In this document: one piece after another, positions 60,301 through 62,980 of the stretch
Numbering within the stretch: the stretch's first letter is position 1
Layout of the letters: every line of letters starts with the position of its first letter
NCBI GenBank assembly: GCA_038373885.1
Contig: JAWZYV010001807.1
Location: forward strand, 62,001 to 126,000
Direction of reading: 5' to 3'
Origin: Cheiracanthium punctorium
Taxonomy: Eukaryota; Arthropoda; Arachnida; Araneae; Cheiracanthiidae
Length of the DNA: 64,000 nt
The notes under the pieces: generated by a model
Told to the model about the DNA's origin: nothing
Seen by the model: only the letters and a program-made list of their open reading frames with translations
The model's database searches: none
Made by a program: the position numbers and the translations under genes

Positions 60301-62733
60301 AGCGAAAACATTTTGGTCTGTAAATTTTACATGAATTACAGAACTGGAAAATAAAATTTTCAGTATCTTTATAATCTGTTTCTGCACATTGCAGTGTTAA
60401 AAAAAAAAAAAAAATGAAAATTAATGTGTTGAGAAATATAAGGGTTTAAATAATGTTTTTATACAATGAAAATCTGCAGCAATAATACAAATTATTAAAA
60501 AAAAAGAATCTAACGAATAAACTATTATCAAAAATTTTACTAACTCAGCTTTCATTTTTTTCTTTCAAATGTTTTCCTGCTAACGTCCATATTACTTATA
60601 ATTTCGAATAAAATCTCATTGCTTCAATTATTTTAGTCTTACATAACACGAATATATTTCATAAACAAATATGCCAAAAATATTTTACTTTTCGATTCAA
60701 AACTTATAGGAAAGTGGAGGATATAGTAATGATCGTAGCTTTTTGAAGCACCTAGAGCTACATTAGCCAGATTTTATTTATATCTTTTACTTTATTCAAT
60801 TTTTACCCATCGTGAAACATACTTATCCGAAAGGCCTTTCCCAAACACATTCACAGCTCAATGCGCAAATTTCATTTATTGCACACTCAGGAATTTTTAT
60901 TATAAGCTACGTGCTTCGCCATTCAGAGGATGCTATTTCTAGAAAAATCCGTTTCTTGATAAAATGAAGTTCGAAAAAATCTGCATTAGAGAAGTATTTG
61001 CGACAGAAACGCCTAAGAGAATATTTTTATATCTGTTTTACTTTGATCAGTGACACTAGATTAAAGTATTTATTTATCATTTGAAATGTTTTGGTTTCGA
61101 TACGAAATAAATTTGTCAGTTTATTACGCTTTGCGAAGTTTTCTGCAAAATCATTTATGGCGATATCCGCAAATGAAAATTGAAGCCGCGAAACCCAACT
61201 ATTTGATGGGAAAAGATGGGGGCCTATTCTGATGGGAAAAAATTATTTTATTCATATCATCCACAATTATTAATATTTTGTATTTGATTTTTTTTTCTCC
61301 ACCATGTAGCCACTGCACGATGCATGATGTGCTTTTTCTGAACATTTGATATCTTTTTCTGACAGTTTCTTAAATATTCAACTGTAATTCAGGAAATTGG
61401 TTTTGAAAAATAAAGAATATTTTAAAATAATGGTAGAAATATTATCAAATTTTCAGAGTAGGTACATTATGCGACCTGTCAGTAGTTAGATGTGGAAGAA
61501 AAACACTAAGCTAAAATATCAATAACTTTTGATGATATGAAAGATATTTTACCGTCCATGCGCTCTTCACCAATCGCATTATTTATTGTGCTTGGCAAAT
61601 TCTGACCAACAAACCATTTAAGCATGTATTTTTCATCGGCTATACTGTCCACTTGCAGTTATCTTTTTATAAACATGCACATGTGCACATTTCTCCATAT
61701 TGTTGCAATGAATCAACATTGCAACATTTCGCCATTTCTGAATGTCAGAGTGGCAATGATGAAGCCCCATATCTGTGCAATATTTTTTTTTTCTGGAATG
61801 GGCCATCTAAAAAGCTATCTTTGTATGGTTTATAAATAATGTAAATCAAGCACTGTTCACTGAATCCAGACTTTTAAAACTACAAATCACAGATGGATTT
61901 TTCAAGTACCGGATAAATAGAGTCGGTGTCGCAATTTTGCATAGCCTATCTCAGCGGTTCCCAACGGGAGGTTCCTTAGAATATTATTTACTCTTGATAT
62001 GCAGTACTATAAAAAAGGGTGACCCATATTTACCCCATATCTTTTGACCAAATTTGCCCAATCATAATTTAAATAAAATTAATAATAATTCAATTTCAGG
62101 TAAAGTGATTTTTTGAATAATTTCTAAATTATTTAAGTATACTCCCTGTTAAATTAAATCATTTTATCTTTCATACTTTAAAAAAATATTAAGATGGTAT
62201 TTTTTGACCCATAATCCATATGACTCCTTGATATGAATTCCTTGTTTAAATCAATTCAGAGAAGTAGTGAAGAAGTGTCGACAGTCAAATTCATTTTTCA
62301 CGATTGCCAATTTTTAATTAGTAATTACGATTAACGATGTCAATAAATGCGGTTACAGACTGAAAATTTTAATTGTCAATCGTTAATAGTGATTAAATAT
62401 TAATTGTTGGATTTTTCAGTCGTTAATCGAGATTGATTTTTTCGCAGCCCTGTACTAAGGCAAAATGGATCATGTACACAGAAAGACGATCAACTTGAAC
62501 GAAGTTGTAGATCAACAAAAGCATAGTTATTTTTCACTGATCCTGTATATGTAAGGAAAAAAATGATTTTCCTACAACCAGTGGACTTTTCCGTCCTCCT
62601 CACTTACCTCTAGGAGGCAACATCTTCATATCGTAACCAGAGGGACTGAGCCATTCAAAAGAGAAAATTGCTAAGGCTGCCACTTGGATGCTTACTAATA
62701 AAATCATTAACCACGATGTAGTATCGAAGGGCT
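5186..62733 (-). CDS. Nmdar2: NMDA-type glutamate receptor subunit 2 gene, 3' half, six exons (partial at both ends)
   Basis: The gene encodes the glutamate-binding subunit of the NMDA receptor, a calcium-permeable ligand-gated channel of the postsynaptic membrane that assembles with the glycine-binding GluN1 subunit. The coding sequence is the join of 62733-62608, 57710-57490, 50504-50344, 26258-26077, 15718-15483 and 5358-5186, 1099 coding bases in all. I chose each boundary from consensus AG and GTAAG/GTGAG sites that also keep the reading frame. The product runs from the end of S1 through M1, pore loop M2, M3, S2, M4 and the first part of the cytoplasmic tail. It follows GluN2, not GluN1: the tail has a block ([12 protein letters not shown], then an H-rich CKDPVC) that I know from insect NMDAR2. 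The start codon, amino-terminal domain and most of S1 lie upstream of the window, and the stop codon has not been found. The introns hold nearly all the transposons listed here. Confidence 0.93.
5489..5845 (-). mobile_element. TTAA (piggyBac-type) MITE, copy 1, truncated hairpin
   Basis: Reverse-oriented copy of the family described at 24588-25064. The right end (CACGCAGTGTTCCTGCTCTC) is at 5501 and the left end (CTCTCAAAGGGTTAA) at 5845. Most of one hairpin arm is missing. Its near end is 131 bp upstream, in transcript sense, of the acceptor of the 5186-5358 exon. Confidence 0.85.
5842..6289 (-). mobile_element. TTAA MITE, copy 2, tandem with copy 1
   Basis: A more diverged copy in the same orientation as copy 1. 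It shares the single TTAA at 5842-5845 with copy 1 and ends at AAGGATTAA (6289). It keeps the CTACCAGCAACATGGCGGTC and CATCGCGTGCCACAGA blocks. Sharing one TTAA suggests insertion of one element into the target-site duplication of the other. Confidence 0.8.
6290..9430. other. Intron sequence, AT-rich, nothing recognised
   Basis: Part of the intron between the 15483 and 5186 exons. It holds a short tandem TTTTATGCTTATCAGTGTTA repeat near 7281-7330, a poly-A tract at 7960-7978 and short TA runs, with no coding or transposon signature that I recognise. Confidence 0.55.
9431..11235. repeat. Compound tandem repeat region rich in CGCCAA/TTGGCG
   Basis: Two kinds of unit alternate. A unit of about 171 bp (CTCAAAAACTATT, CTAGTTGTGCACCTCCCCTT, TTTATGTACAGGACCGCC, GATTCGAAATACATTACG) occurs at about 9693-9862 and 9863-10035, with diverged copies at about 10345-10500 and 10800-10965. 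A unit of about 88 bp (TCAGTCATT, GTCCATGCCCAAA, TCTCGCCA, TTGGCGAGTTTTG) occurs three times between 10518 and 10780. The block is bounded by ACTTCCTTGTACG near 9449 and CGTGCAAGGAAGT near 11214. It looks like a non-autonomous element carrying internal satellites. Confidence 0.7.
11821..12250. repeat. Near-perfect palindrome, fold-back element of about 430 bp
   Basis: The left arm from 11821 (GTAGTCGGCTTGCGGAGATT, GCCTTAACGCCTAATCATTT, TCAGAAAGTATTAGGTA, GGATTGCGCGAATCAGATT) is repeated in reverse complement up to 12250 (AATCTGATTCGCGCAATCC, TACCTAATACTTTCTGA, AATCTCCGCAAGCCGACTAC). Symmetry continues almost to the centre near 12040. The arms are far better conserved than those at 1200-2490. 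It has no coding capacity, and such DNA would form a long hairpin. Confidence 0.9.
12251..14697. other. Intron sequence with scattered TTGGCGA motifs
   Basis: Two short related stretches near 13018-13045 and 13096-13125 (ATGGCGA, TTTTTCATTATTTGGCGA) echo the satellite at 9431-11235. Otherwise this is AT-rich intron with no recognised element. Confidence 0.5.
14698..14922. mobile_element. Short MITE with about 34-bp terminal inverted repeats
   Basis: The left end CAGGGGCTCTTTTCTGCCAC and right end GTGTGGCAGAATGGAGCCCC are inverted, followed inward by TTCGTTTAAG and CTTAAACGA. The CAGGGG start resembles hAT termini, but I cannot see a clean 8-bp duplication, so the superfamily is uncertain. 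Confidence 0.7.
15483..15718 (-). CDS. Nmdar2: Nmdar2 exon: end of S2 and transmembrane segment M4
   Basis: The exon is 236 bp (phase 1 in, phase 0 out), with acceptor TTTTTTTCCCCCACAG and donor CTG|GTGAGT. It encodes [20 protein letters not shown], a linker containing [12 protein letters not shown], the hydrophobic M4 helix ([20 protein letters not shown]), then [18 protein letters not shown] at the start of the cytoplasmic tail. Vertebrate GluN2 has the same order: WLTGIC, SSQLDIDNMAGVF, M4, EHLFYW. The exon is clearly richer in G and C than the surrounding intron, as expected for constrained coding sequence. A degraded TTAA MITE begins 93 bp upstream of the acceptor in transcript sense. 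Confidence 0.96.
15811..16329 (+). mobile_element. TTAA MITE, copy 3
   Basis: It starts TTAACCCTTTGAAGCGCAAC and ends CCGCGGGTGAAAGGATGAA, a mutated version of the family end. It carries the CTACCAGCAAGATGGCGGTC block and a diverged second hairpin arm. It begins 93 bp upstream, in transcript sense, of the 15483-15718 exon. Confidence 0.85.
16330..18540. other. Intron sequence, nothing firmly recognised
   Basis: AT-rich intron with a poly-C/(CA)n tract at about 17821-17845 and no recognised coding exon or complete element. Confidence 0.5.
18545..18690 (-). pseudogene. LINE reverse transcriptase fragment
   Basis: On the minus strand one frame reads [15 protein letters not shown], a stop codon, then [18 protein letters not shown]. 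The order of a Ser-Lys...FT..RK stretch and HKYLGVIID..L.WK is the usual segment after the catalytic motif in non-LTR (Jockey/CR1-like) reverse transcriptases. Only about 50 residues survive and the frame is interrupted, so this is a dead fragment. Confidence 0.55.
18753..19400. repeat. Tandem duplication with TAATTGTAAT short repeats
   Basis: A block containing GCAGCATCGC, TTCTTAATAGCACTTCTACG, AAATTATCATATAAACT and GCATTTGATTTAAAACTGAA occurs at about 18761-18920 and again at about 19206-19365, with a partial third copy near 19036-19110. Runs of TAATTGTAAT lie between copies. It is an old local duplication with no coding content. Confidence 0.8.
19574..20150. repeat. Minisatellite, unit about 175 bp, about 3.3 copies
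   Basis: Units begin near 19577, 19757, 19933 and 20105. Each contains ATATATACCCAATTT, AGCTCAATCGAATG, GCGCACTTTCAAGAATTTC and CCTATACACACCAAAATCAA. The copies differ by scattered substitutions. The array runs directly into the AC microsatellite. Confidence 0.9.
20157..20258. repeat. (AC)n / (GC)n microsatellite
   Basis: About 100 bases of AC repeats interrupted by a GC run near 20189-20206. A reading frame through it (Thr-His repeats) is an artefact of the repeat. The alternating GC/AC tract could adopt Z-DNA, but that is inference. Confidence 0.97.
20481..20735. repeat. Two-copy tandem repeat with (TTAA)n spacers
   Basis: The block AGCGCCC...CATC...GTGCCCTGTTTTCTGCCCTC...TTCAGCTTGACATT occurs twice (about 20481-20571 and 20603-20692), separated and followed by runs of TTAATTAATTAA. 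Length and sequence suggest a local duplication. Confidence 0.8.
20890..21200 (+). mobile_element. Diverged copy of the TTAA MITE
   Basis: TAGCTGTTTCTATCGTTTGA, TTTAACTACAGATGGAACAT and a later GCTGGTAAGTGAAATCGAG correspond to the two hairpin arms of the family, and CGTTTAAAGGGCTTAA at about 21186-21201 to its right end. It is much older than the other copies. Confidence 0.5.
21830..22610 (-). repeat. Unclassified interspersed repeat (family also at 33850-34420)
   Basis: Two overlapping partial copies share TTTCAACATAGG, CACGAAAGATGAGAGATAAA, GTTTTAATA.GGCAATAATG and AAACTAAAAAATT followed by a G-run. One copy contains GAGGCTCGAACAGCCGAGTT. The copy at 33850-34420 lies in the opposite orientation and carries the perfect palindrome CAGGGGGATCTCCCCCTG at the corresponding place (mutated here). 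I do not recognise the class. Confidence 0.7.
22619..23085 (+). pseudogene. 3' end of a LINE (ORF2 C-terminus with zinc knuckle and poly-A)
   Basis: The frame 22619-23008 ends with [20 protein letters not shown] and [20 protein letters not shown], giving a C-x2-C-x8-H-x4-C motif (CPLC...H...C). That motif and its position near the end match the C-terminal knuckle of non-LTR retrotransposon ORF2 proteins. After a frame change the sequence reads [16 protein letters not shown], then an A-run at 23069-23081 that looks like the poly-A tail. The catalytic domains are absent, so this is a 5'-truncated, dead copy. Confidence 0.8.
23161..23980 (-). mobile_element. pogo/Tigger-like DNA transposon, internally deleted
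   Basis: The ends are CAGAAGACACCGGTTATAAC (23161) and, inverted, GGTTATAACCGGTGCGCGCTG-type sequence ending at 23980. TA is present on both sides (23159-23160 and 23981-23982), as expected for Tc1/mariner-pogo insertion. Subterminal copies of GTACGTTATAGCCGA occur near both ends. The remaining interior keeps only the 3' part of the transposase, on the minus strand. Confidence 0.85.
23371..23619 (-). pseudogene. Tigger/CENP-B-type transposase C-terminal remnant
   Basis: The minus strand reads [20 protein letters not shown], then [20 protein letters not shown] and, after a stop codon, [11 protein letters not shown]. An acidic stretch, a helical segment and a closing KQ.KITDYF-like motif are characteristic of the end of Tigger/jerky-type transposases. 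The DDE catalytic core is deleted. Confidence 0.6.
24588..25064 (+). mobile_element. TTAA MITE, copy 4 (reference copy)
   Basis: The element is bounded by TTAACCCTTTGAGGCGCAAC and CTGCGCGTTAAAGGGTTAA. TTAA target duplications with CCC/GGG next to them are the hallmark of piggyBac-type elements. The left half is a long inverted repeat: GCAGCCGTTGCCATCG...CTTAACTACCAGCAAGATGG is answered by CCATCTTGCTGGTAGTTAAG...CGATGGCAACGGCTGC, with TCTCTAGATCTGTGGC near the turn. The right half is single-copy sequence (AAATGACGTGCTAAAAAGTA, GGCAACAGTCAAAACGTCAG). It has no coding capacity and would need a transposase supplied elsewhere. Confidence 0.93.
26077..26258 (-). CDS. Nmdar2: Nmdar2 exon: S2 ligand-binding domain with conserved Asp
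   Basis: The exon is 182 bp (phase 2 in, phase 1 out), with acceptor TTGCCTTCTAG and donor AATG|GTGAGT. The product begins [19 protein letters not shown], then [19 protein letters not shown] and ends [10 protein letters not shown]. It aligns to vertebrate KLDAFIYDAAVLNY. The Asp of VYDAT corresponds to the residue that binds the glutamate amino group in GluN2A. The Cys of NECRL is the first half of the conserved S2 disulfide; its partner is the Cys of QGVCK in the next exon. It is separated from the previous exon by the longest intron in the window, about 24 kb. Confidence 0.96.
26351..26869 (+). mobile_element. TTAA MITE, copy 5, with both hairpin arms
   Basis: A well-preserved copy bounded by TTAA, with both hairpin arms (about 26383-26505 and 26510-26630) and the right half. 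It begins 93 bp upstream, in transcript sense, of the 26077-26258 exon. It is very similar to copy 4, which suggests fairly recent activity. Confidence 0.93.
27400..27808. mobile_element. mariner-type MITE, 409 bp
   Basis: The terminal inverted repeats are TCAGGTTGTAACGAAAGTTT (27400) and AAACTTTCGTTACAACCTAA (27808), continuing inward with TCCGCC/GGCGGG. TA lies on both sides. The TTAGGTTG...AAAGT start is typical of mariner-like elements. There is no transposase, so it is non-autonomous. Confidence 0.85.
28003..28312 (+). pseudogene. C-terminal fragment of a LINE reverse transcriptase ORF
   Basis: The plus strand reads [40 protein letters not shown] and [20 protein letters not shown]. The pattern E.WTL.K...R....EM.FLR, then KRN.DIR.EL, then W..H.ERM...R.PK is the standard C-terminal region of many arthropod non-LTR retrotransposon ORF2 proteins. 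The frame closes after a basic stretch at 28294. A TTAA MITE follows immediately, so the LINE 3' end was probably cut by or fused to it. Confidence 0.8.
28313..28843 (+). mobile_element. TTAA MITE, copy 6, left end altered
   Basis: From TTTCCCAATGATG onward this follows the family, with both hairpin arms and the right end CCGCGGGTTAAAGGGTTAA. The first 25 or so bases (TTAACCCTTTGAGGCGCAAC) are not recognisable, and LINE sequence abuts instead. This copy resembles copy 3 (CACCGCGGG end) more than copies 4 and 5 (ACTGCGCG end), which suggests two subfamilies. Confidence 0.8.
28921..28955. repeat. (TA)n microsatellite
   Basis: About 35 bases of uninterrupted TA repeats. Shorter TA runs occur near 25973-25993 and 36312-36385. 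Confidence 0.97.
28956..30180. other. Intron sequence, nothing recognised
   Basis: AT-rich intron. Short open frames occur on both strands but none shows conserved motifs, splice structure or composition suggesting coding. Confidence 0.5.
30181..30290 (+). repeat. tRNA-derived SINE fragment
   Basis: TGGCATGGTGGTTAGGACGC resembles a tRNA A box and AGATCAATCCCAGTCGCGG a degenerate B box at the right spacing, with CCCACGCCTTAGG between. It is too diverged to be a working tRNA gene. Confidence 0.55.
30862..33651 (+). mobile_element. hAT transposon, 2.8 kb, complete ends
   Basis: The element starts CAGGGGCGGCCTTAGGGCC and ends GTTAGGGCCGGCCCTG, an imperfect inverted pair with the CAG...CTG termini of the hAT superfamily. 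The exact 8-bp target duplication GAGGAGTA lies at 30854-30861 and 33652-33659. Both subterminal regions contain CCGGGGCGGCAAA. Only the transposase C-terminus (33059-33385) is still recognisable; 31000-33050 is AT-rich and full of stops, with possible nested insertions, so the element is dead. Confidence 0.92.
33059..33385 (+). pseudogene. hAT transposase C-terminal dimerisation domain
   Basis: The 108-residue frame contains [20 protein letters not shown], then [20 protein letters not shown], then [17 protein letters not shown] before the stop. The ASAERSFSKLKLIK and LSIEHE.A.KL blocks are the conserved hAT dimerisation region, closest to the ZMYM1-like hAT group. The DDE core upstream has decayed. 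The frame ends about 265 bp before the right terminus, a usual layout. Confidence 0.85.
33850..34420 (+). repeat. Unclassified repeat with three about 95-bp internal repeats
   Basis: This is the inverted counterpart of 21830-22610. It starts ACTCGGCTGTTCGAGCCTCG, carries the palindrome CAGGGGGATCTCCCCCTG (as its complement), then three tandem units (TACATGTGAAGCATATTCTA, GAAATATTGTAAC, ATTAAAGCTGTTGTGAAC) at about 34030-34305, then GTCGCATTTTTGGGACACAT. No coding sequence is present. Confidence 0.75.
34461..35964 (-). mobile_element. Tc1/mariner (DD34E) transposon, 1504 bp, intact ends
   Basis: The terminal inverted repeats are perfect over 27 bases: CACTCATGTCCATAAATTAA (34461) with TTAATTTATGGACATGAGTG (35964), each continuing GGATAAT/ATTATCC. 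TA target duplications lie at 34459-34460 and 35965-35966. The single transposase gene is on the minus strand. Exact ends and a nearly intact gene point to a young insertion in the intron between the 50344 and 26077 exons. Confidence 0.96.
34687..35714 (-). pseudogene. Tc1-like transposase with one frameshift
   Basis: The gene starts [20 protein letters not shown] at 35714 and ends at the stop at 34687, about 342 codons if the frame were continuous, the normal Tc1 length. An N-terminal paired-type helix-turn-helix ([20 protein letters not shown]) and the basic GRPR motif ([15 protein letters not shown]) are followed by the catalytic triad: Asp in [10 protein letters not shown], Asp in [10 protein letters not shown] and Glu in [12 protein letters not shown]. 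The last two are separated by 34 residues, so DD34E. Near 35186 the frame shifts: YHQR continues in a different frame into [10 protein letters not shown], consistent with loss of one base. It is otherwise intact, so the element probably depends on other copies to move. Confidence 0.95.
35967..37094. other. Intron sequence with AC/AT microsatellites
   Basis: Holds TA and CA runs at about 36312-36385 and otherwise unrecognised AT-rich sequence. Confidence 0.55.
37095..37378 (+). mobile_element. Second TTAA MITE family, copy 1, 284 bp
   Basis: It starts TTAACCCATTTATGCCTAGT and ends CAGGCACAAATGGGTTAA. TTAA with adjacent CCC/GGG again indicates a piggyBac-type element, but the interior (CCCTTTTTTGGGACGGCATT, CAAGTAGGATGTTGATATTT) is unrelated to the hairpin family. 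It contains the short palindrome GTCCCTTTTTTGGGAC. Confidence 0.88.
37379..38832. other. Intron sequence, nothing recognised
   Basis: AT-rich intron. An open frame at 38011-38301 has no recognisable motif and is biased to Phe/Leu, as expected by chance in such DNA. Confidence 0.5.
38833..38895 (-). mobile_element. pogo/Tigger-type terminal fragment
   Basis: Read on the minus strand it begins CAGTAGAATCTTGTTTATCC and continues AAAGTAATTGGGACCG, with TA just outside at 38896-38897. This fits a Tigger-like terminus. The other end was not found. Confidence 0.45.
39575..40023 (+). mobile_element. TTAA MITE, copy 7, one hairpin arm shortened
   Basis: It is bounded by TTAACCCTTTGAGGCGCAAC and GCGCGTTAAAGGGATAA. 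The first hairpin arm is truncated after CTTAACTACCAGCA, so this copy cannot form the full hairpin. The right half is close to copies 4 and 5. Confidence 0.92.
40889..41604. mobile_element. Inverted-repeat MITE with about 200-bp arms
   Basis: The left arm (CCAAATGGTGGTAACACGGT, AAGGTAAGTGAACAATGTAA, TTCGTTAATTTTCAAAAGCT, TTAGTAAAATGTGCTCCC) is matched in reverse complement by the right arm (AGCTTTTTGAAAATTAACGA, TTACATTGGACACTTATCTC, CTTTACCACCTTTTTGAGAT). The arms are diverged. A lone arm of this family lies at 3697-3895. The terminal GGCYRTC...AAAAAGGT sequence suggests a Tc1/mariner relative; the superfamily is not certain. Confidence 0.75.
41605..43722. other. Intron sequence with a tRNA-like B-box fragment
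   Basis: Near 42471-42535 GGCTAGAGGTTTGCAGCGGC and, downstream, GTGGGTTCAACTCCCACTC resemble a tRNA-type A and B box, perhaps a SINE fragment. C-runs occur near 42382-42412. Nothing else is recognised. Confidence 0.45.
43723..44016 (-). mobile_element. TTAA MITE, diverged relative of the 37095 family
   Basis: It starts TTAACCTCTTAGCACCCAAC and ends GTCGTTAATGGATTAA, of similar length (294 bp), with a shared layout near one end (CGTCC.ATTTTTAGGGCGG). The terminal match is weak, so the family assignment is tentative. Confidence 0.5.
44662..44943 (-). mobile_element. Second TTAA MITE family, copy 2, inverted
   Basis: A reverse-oriented copy of 37095-37378, nearly identical along its whole length (GTGCCTGGATATTTTTACGA at one end, CACTAGGCATAAATGGGTTAA-type sequence at the other). 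The left TTAA is mutated to CTAA. High similarity between two copies 7 kb apart suggests recent spread. Confidence 0.88.
45812..46078 (+). pseudogene. Short acidic open frame inside the inverted duplication
   Basis: The frame reads [16 protein letters not shown], then [20 protein letters not shown], and ends [10 protein letters not shown] strongly acidic stretch followed by a basic end resembles the N-termini of some DNA transposases, but I recognise no catalytic motif. It could be a transposon remnant or chance. It lies between the left hAT end (45461) and the hAT element at 46097. Confidence 0.3.
46097..47034 (-). mobile_element. hAT (Charlie/GTF2IRD2-like) remnant, 938 bp
   Basis: It has CAGGGTTGGGCAAACTTTTT at 46097 and, inverted, CAGCGATATGCAAACTACGG at 47034; both share the CAG..NT..GCAAACT pattern of this hAT group. 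The exact 8-bp target duplication AGTTAAAT lies at 46089-46096 and 47035-47042. The interior keeps minus-strand transposase pieces and has lost most of the coding region. Confidence 0.9.
46309..46717 (-). pseudogene. hAT transposase C-terminal pieces
   Basis: On the minus strand one frame reads [20 protein letters not shown], then [20 protein letters not shown] and [17 protein letters not shown]; further on, another frame reads [20 protein letters not shown] and SRLADEHL. The [11 protein letters not shown]...F..F and YLCEQLFS.MN..K...RSRL.DEHL blocks are standard in the hAT transposases related to GTF2IRD2. Frames are broken between them. Confidence 0.85.
47800..48055. repeat. Two-unit diverged tandem repeat, about 130 bp
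   Basis: GAGTGATCACCTATCATGTA, CCAAATTTCATTTC and TTTCGCTTTAGTCG near 47836-47885 recur as GAGTGACCACCTATCATGTC, CCAAATTTTATTTC and TTCGCTTCAGCCAG near 47991-48040. TCTCAAAATCTAAT also repeats. A weaker relative lies at about 32090-32290. Confidence 0.6.
48345..48560 (+). repeat. tRNA-derived SINE
   Basis: CCTCACCATGGCACAGTGGT (A-box-like) and TCCGGGTTCGGGTCCCATCG (B box) are spaced as in tRNAs, with an extra-long central part, followed by a unique tail region (GCATGGCCGTCAATCTAACG, TTTGGTAGGTTTTCTCCAG). This arrangement is that of a tRNA-derived SINE with a non-tRNA body. Confidence 0.65.
48561..50343. other. Intron sequence, nothing recognised
   Basis: AT-rich intron with a poly-A tract at 48822-48841 (possibly a retroposon tail) and T-runs near 49225-49237 and 49280-49291. 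No exon or complete element is recognised. Confidence 0.5.
50344..50504 (-). CDS. Nmdar2: Nmdar2 exon: S2 ligand-binding domain, glutamate-contact loop
   Basis: The exon is 161 bp (phase 0 in, phase 2 out), with acceptor CGTTTTTCAG and donor AAATC|GTGAGT. It encodes [20 protein letters not shown] followed by [19 protein letters not shown] and a lysine-rich stretch ending AVKKS. It aligns without gaps to the GluN2 segment PPFRFGTVPNGSTE...MHAYM. In vertebrate GluN2A the Ser-Thr pair of NGSTE contacts the glutamate side-chain carboxylate. Here the pair is Asn-Thr, so the threonine is kept. The last codon, TC plus G from the next exon, gives serine. The acceptor lies only 117 bp from a palindromic TTAA MITE. 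Confidence 0.95.
50906..53988 (+). mobile_element. hAT-like transposon with about 200-bp inverted ends, nested in a MITE
   Basis: The ends TAGGGTGCAGT and ACTGCACCCTA begin terminal inverted repeats of about 200 bp (both contain CAATAG.GACCAAAAGTTGTG, TTGTATTGAA and ATATCTTGAGGGTC). An exact 8-bp target duplication, ATGGACAG, lies at 50898-50905 and 53989-53996. Further ATAT.TTGAGGGTCC motifs occur near 51188 and 51326 as subterminal repeats. TAGGG termini and 8-bp duplications fit hAT. The coding region is that at 51546-53314. Confidence 0.92.
51546..53314 (+). pseudogene. Degenerate transposase-like gene of an arthropod-wide uncharacterised family
   Basis: The first frame has [40 protein letters not shown] and ends LFDIAACKC at a stop, after which the same frame continues [20 protein letters not shown]: a Cys-rich motif broken by one stop. 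A second frame (52507-52893) has [40 protein letters not shown] and [21 protein letters not shown] third (53130-53315) has [20 protein letters not shown] and [21 protein letters not shown] recall proteins like this from many arthropods without an assigned name. The CDG.-.N followed by C-x2-H-x2-EL order parallels the D and C-x2-H of the hAT RNase H fold, but that homology is inference. Several stops and frameshifts make it a pseudogene. Confidence 0.75.
54269..56245. other. Intron sequence, nothing firmly recognised
   Basis: AT-rich intron. A minus-strand stretch near 55690-55763 ([20 protein letters not shown]) resembles the C-terminal region of mariner-type transposases and may be a relic. 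No ends are visible. Confidence 0.45.
56251..56803. mobile_element. Harbinger-like MITE, 553 bp
   Basis: The ends GGCCTTATTACACG and CGTGTAATAAGGCC are perfect inverted repeats, followed inward by GCTGCAACCAGTTGCAGAAA and GCAGCAACTGGTTTCTGCAA. TTTAA lies on both sides (56246-56250, 56804-56808), compatible with a TTA duplication plus one matching base on each side. GGCC...TTACACG ends with TWA duplications point to PIF/Harbinger. The interior is non-coding. Confidence 0.85.
57490..57710 (-). CDS. Nmdar2: Nmdar2 exon: pore loop M2, M3 and start of S2
   Basis: This 221-bp exon (phase 1 in, phase 0 out) is the most conserved part of the receptor. The acceptor is TTGTTCTTTCAG and the donor CGG|GTAAGG. 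It encodes the re-entrant loop around [16 protein letters not shown], the [12 protein letters not shown] linker and M3 with [11 protein letters not shown], which corresponds to the SYTANLAAF gating signature with Ser replaced by Ile. S2 then begins with [13 protein letters not shown]. Where vertebrate GluN2 has an asparagine pair at the pore narrowing (LVFNNS), this protein has LFGAAV. The phases join exactly to the M1 exon (codon G|AA, Glu) and to the next exon (complete codon CGG). A long antisense frame over the same interval is a shadow. Confidence 0.97.
58298..58605 (+). repeat. tRNA-derived SINE, well preserved
   Basis: GGCCATGGTAGCCCAGTGGT and, after TTAAAGCGTTGGACTCGTAA, GGTTGCGGGTTCGATACCGG form a clear A box and B box at tRNA spacing. 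The anticodon position would read CGT, but stem pairing is imperfect, so this is not a functional tRNA. A body of about 200 bp follows (GTGCACGTTAAATCCGTGGT, AGTTCCCCCTCCTTCTGATG), and the tail GCGAAATAAAACATACACCA plus an A-run closes it. It would be transcribed by RNA polymerase III and mobilised by a LINE. Confidence 0.85.
58606..58845 (+). mobile_element. Diverged TTAA MITE copy
   Basis: AACGCTGAAAAAGTGTGCAG, TTATTTAATCGACAGCCATG, GCTGGTAGTTAAATAGATAG, CAGCGTTGGGCAGTCTATCC and ACTAAAAATAATTG follow the order of the hairpin family. Both ends are lost or unrecognisable. Confidence 0.6.
58846..59501. other. Intron sequence, nothing recognised
   Basis: AT-rich intron between the 62608 and 57490 exons. 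Confidence 0.5.
59502..60252 (+). mobile_element. Element with 35-bp inverted ends and a DUF4817-type gene fragment
   Basis: The left end CAGGGTTAACAAGAAATAAG continues TTGCCCACTTCAGAG; the right end CTCTGAAGTGGGCAACTTAT continues TTCTTGCTAACCCCG. The two are nearly perfect inverted repeats. No clean target duplication is seen. The interior holds the coding remnant at 59966-60250, whose end runs into the right inverted repeat. Confidence 0.8.
59966..60250 (+). pseudogene. DUF4817-like helix-turn-helix protein fragment
   Basis: The frame starts [20 protein letters not shown], has one in-frame stop at codon 23, then continues [20 protein letters not shown] and [17 protein letters not shown]. 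The order ...ALVVKLFY.N..N...A..EFRR...LR.GPMS...L..MI.KFE.TG is that of the DUF4817 domain, a transposon-derived helix-turn-helix very common in arthropods. Its end, [12 protein letters not shown], is followed by the inverted repeat, so any catalytic domain has been deleted. Confidence 0.8.
60253..62607. other. Intron sequence, nothing firmly recognised
   Basis: AT-rich intron. Near 61950 CAGCGGTTCCCAAC resembles a hAT terminus, and near 62440 a sequence ending GCAGCCCTG resembles another, but they do not pair well. Confidence 0.5.
62608..62733 (-). CDS. Nmdar2: Nmdar2 exon: end of S1 and transmembrane segment M1
   Basis: This 126-bp exon, phase 1 at both ends, encodes about 42 residues. 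The acceptor is a pyrimidine tract ending TTTTTTCCAG and the donor is GAG|GTAAGT. The product reads [10 protein letters not shown], a hydrophobic stretch of about 20 residues (M1), then [12 protein letters not shown]. The last motif matches the conserved FEYFSPVGYN segment just after M1 of vertebrate GluN2. The first codon is completed by a G from an exon outside the window. It is the most 5' exon present. About 1.27 kb of intron lies between it and the end of the window, where I see no further exon. Confidence 0.93.
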
Positions 62734-62946
62734 CTGGAAAAAAGAAAGAGTAACAGGAAGTAAATTTATGAGACATTTCCCGGAGCACTGCATTTTTAAA
62801 AATATTGCTTGGATAATAATAAATTACAGTACGCATCCTCGAAAGCCGGTAGTTTTACAGATCAAAAAATGAAAAATAGAATTTGAACATTATCTAAATG
62901 GAGAAATCTAGAATCTGAGATATTTAAAGATTTCTTAAACCAAATA

Positions 62947-62980
<34 letters not shown>

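Noticed and set aside
61948..62456. Possible hAT element between CAGCGGTTCCCAAC and GCAGCCCTG
   Set aside because: The ends are not good inverted repeats and no 8-bp duplication was found.
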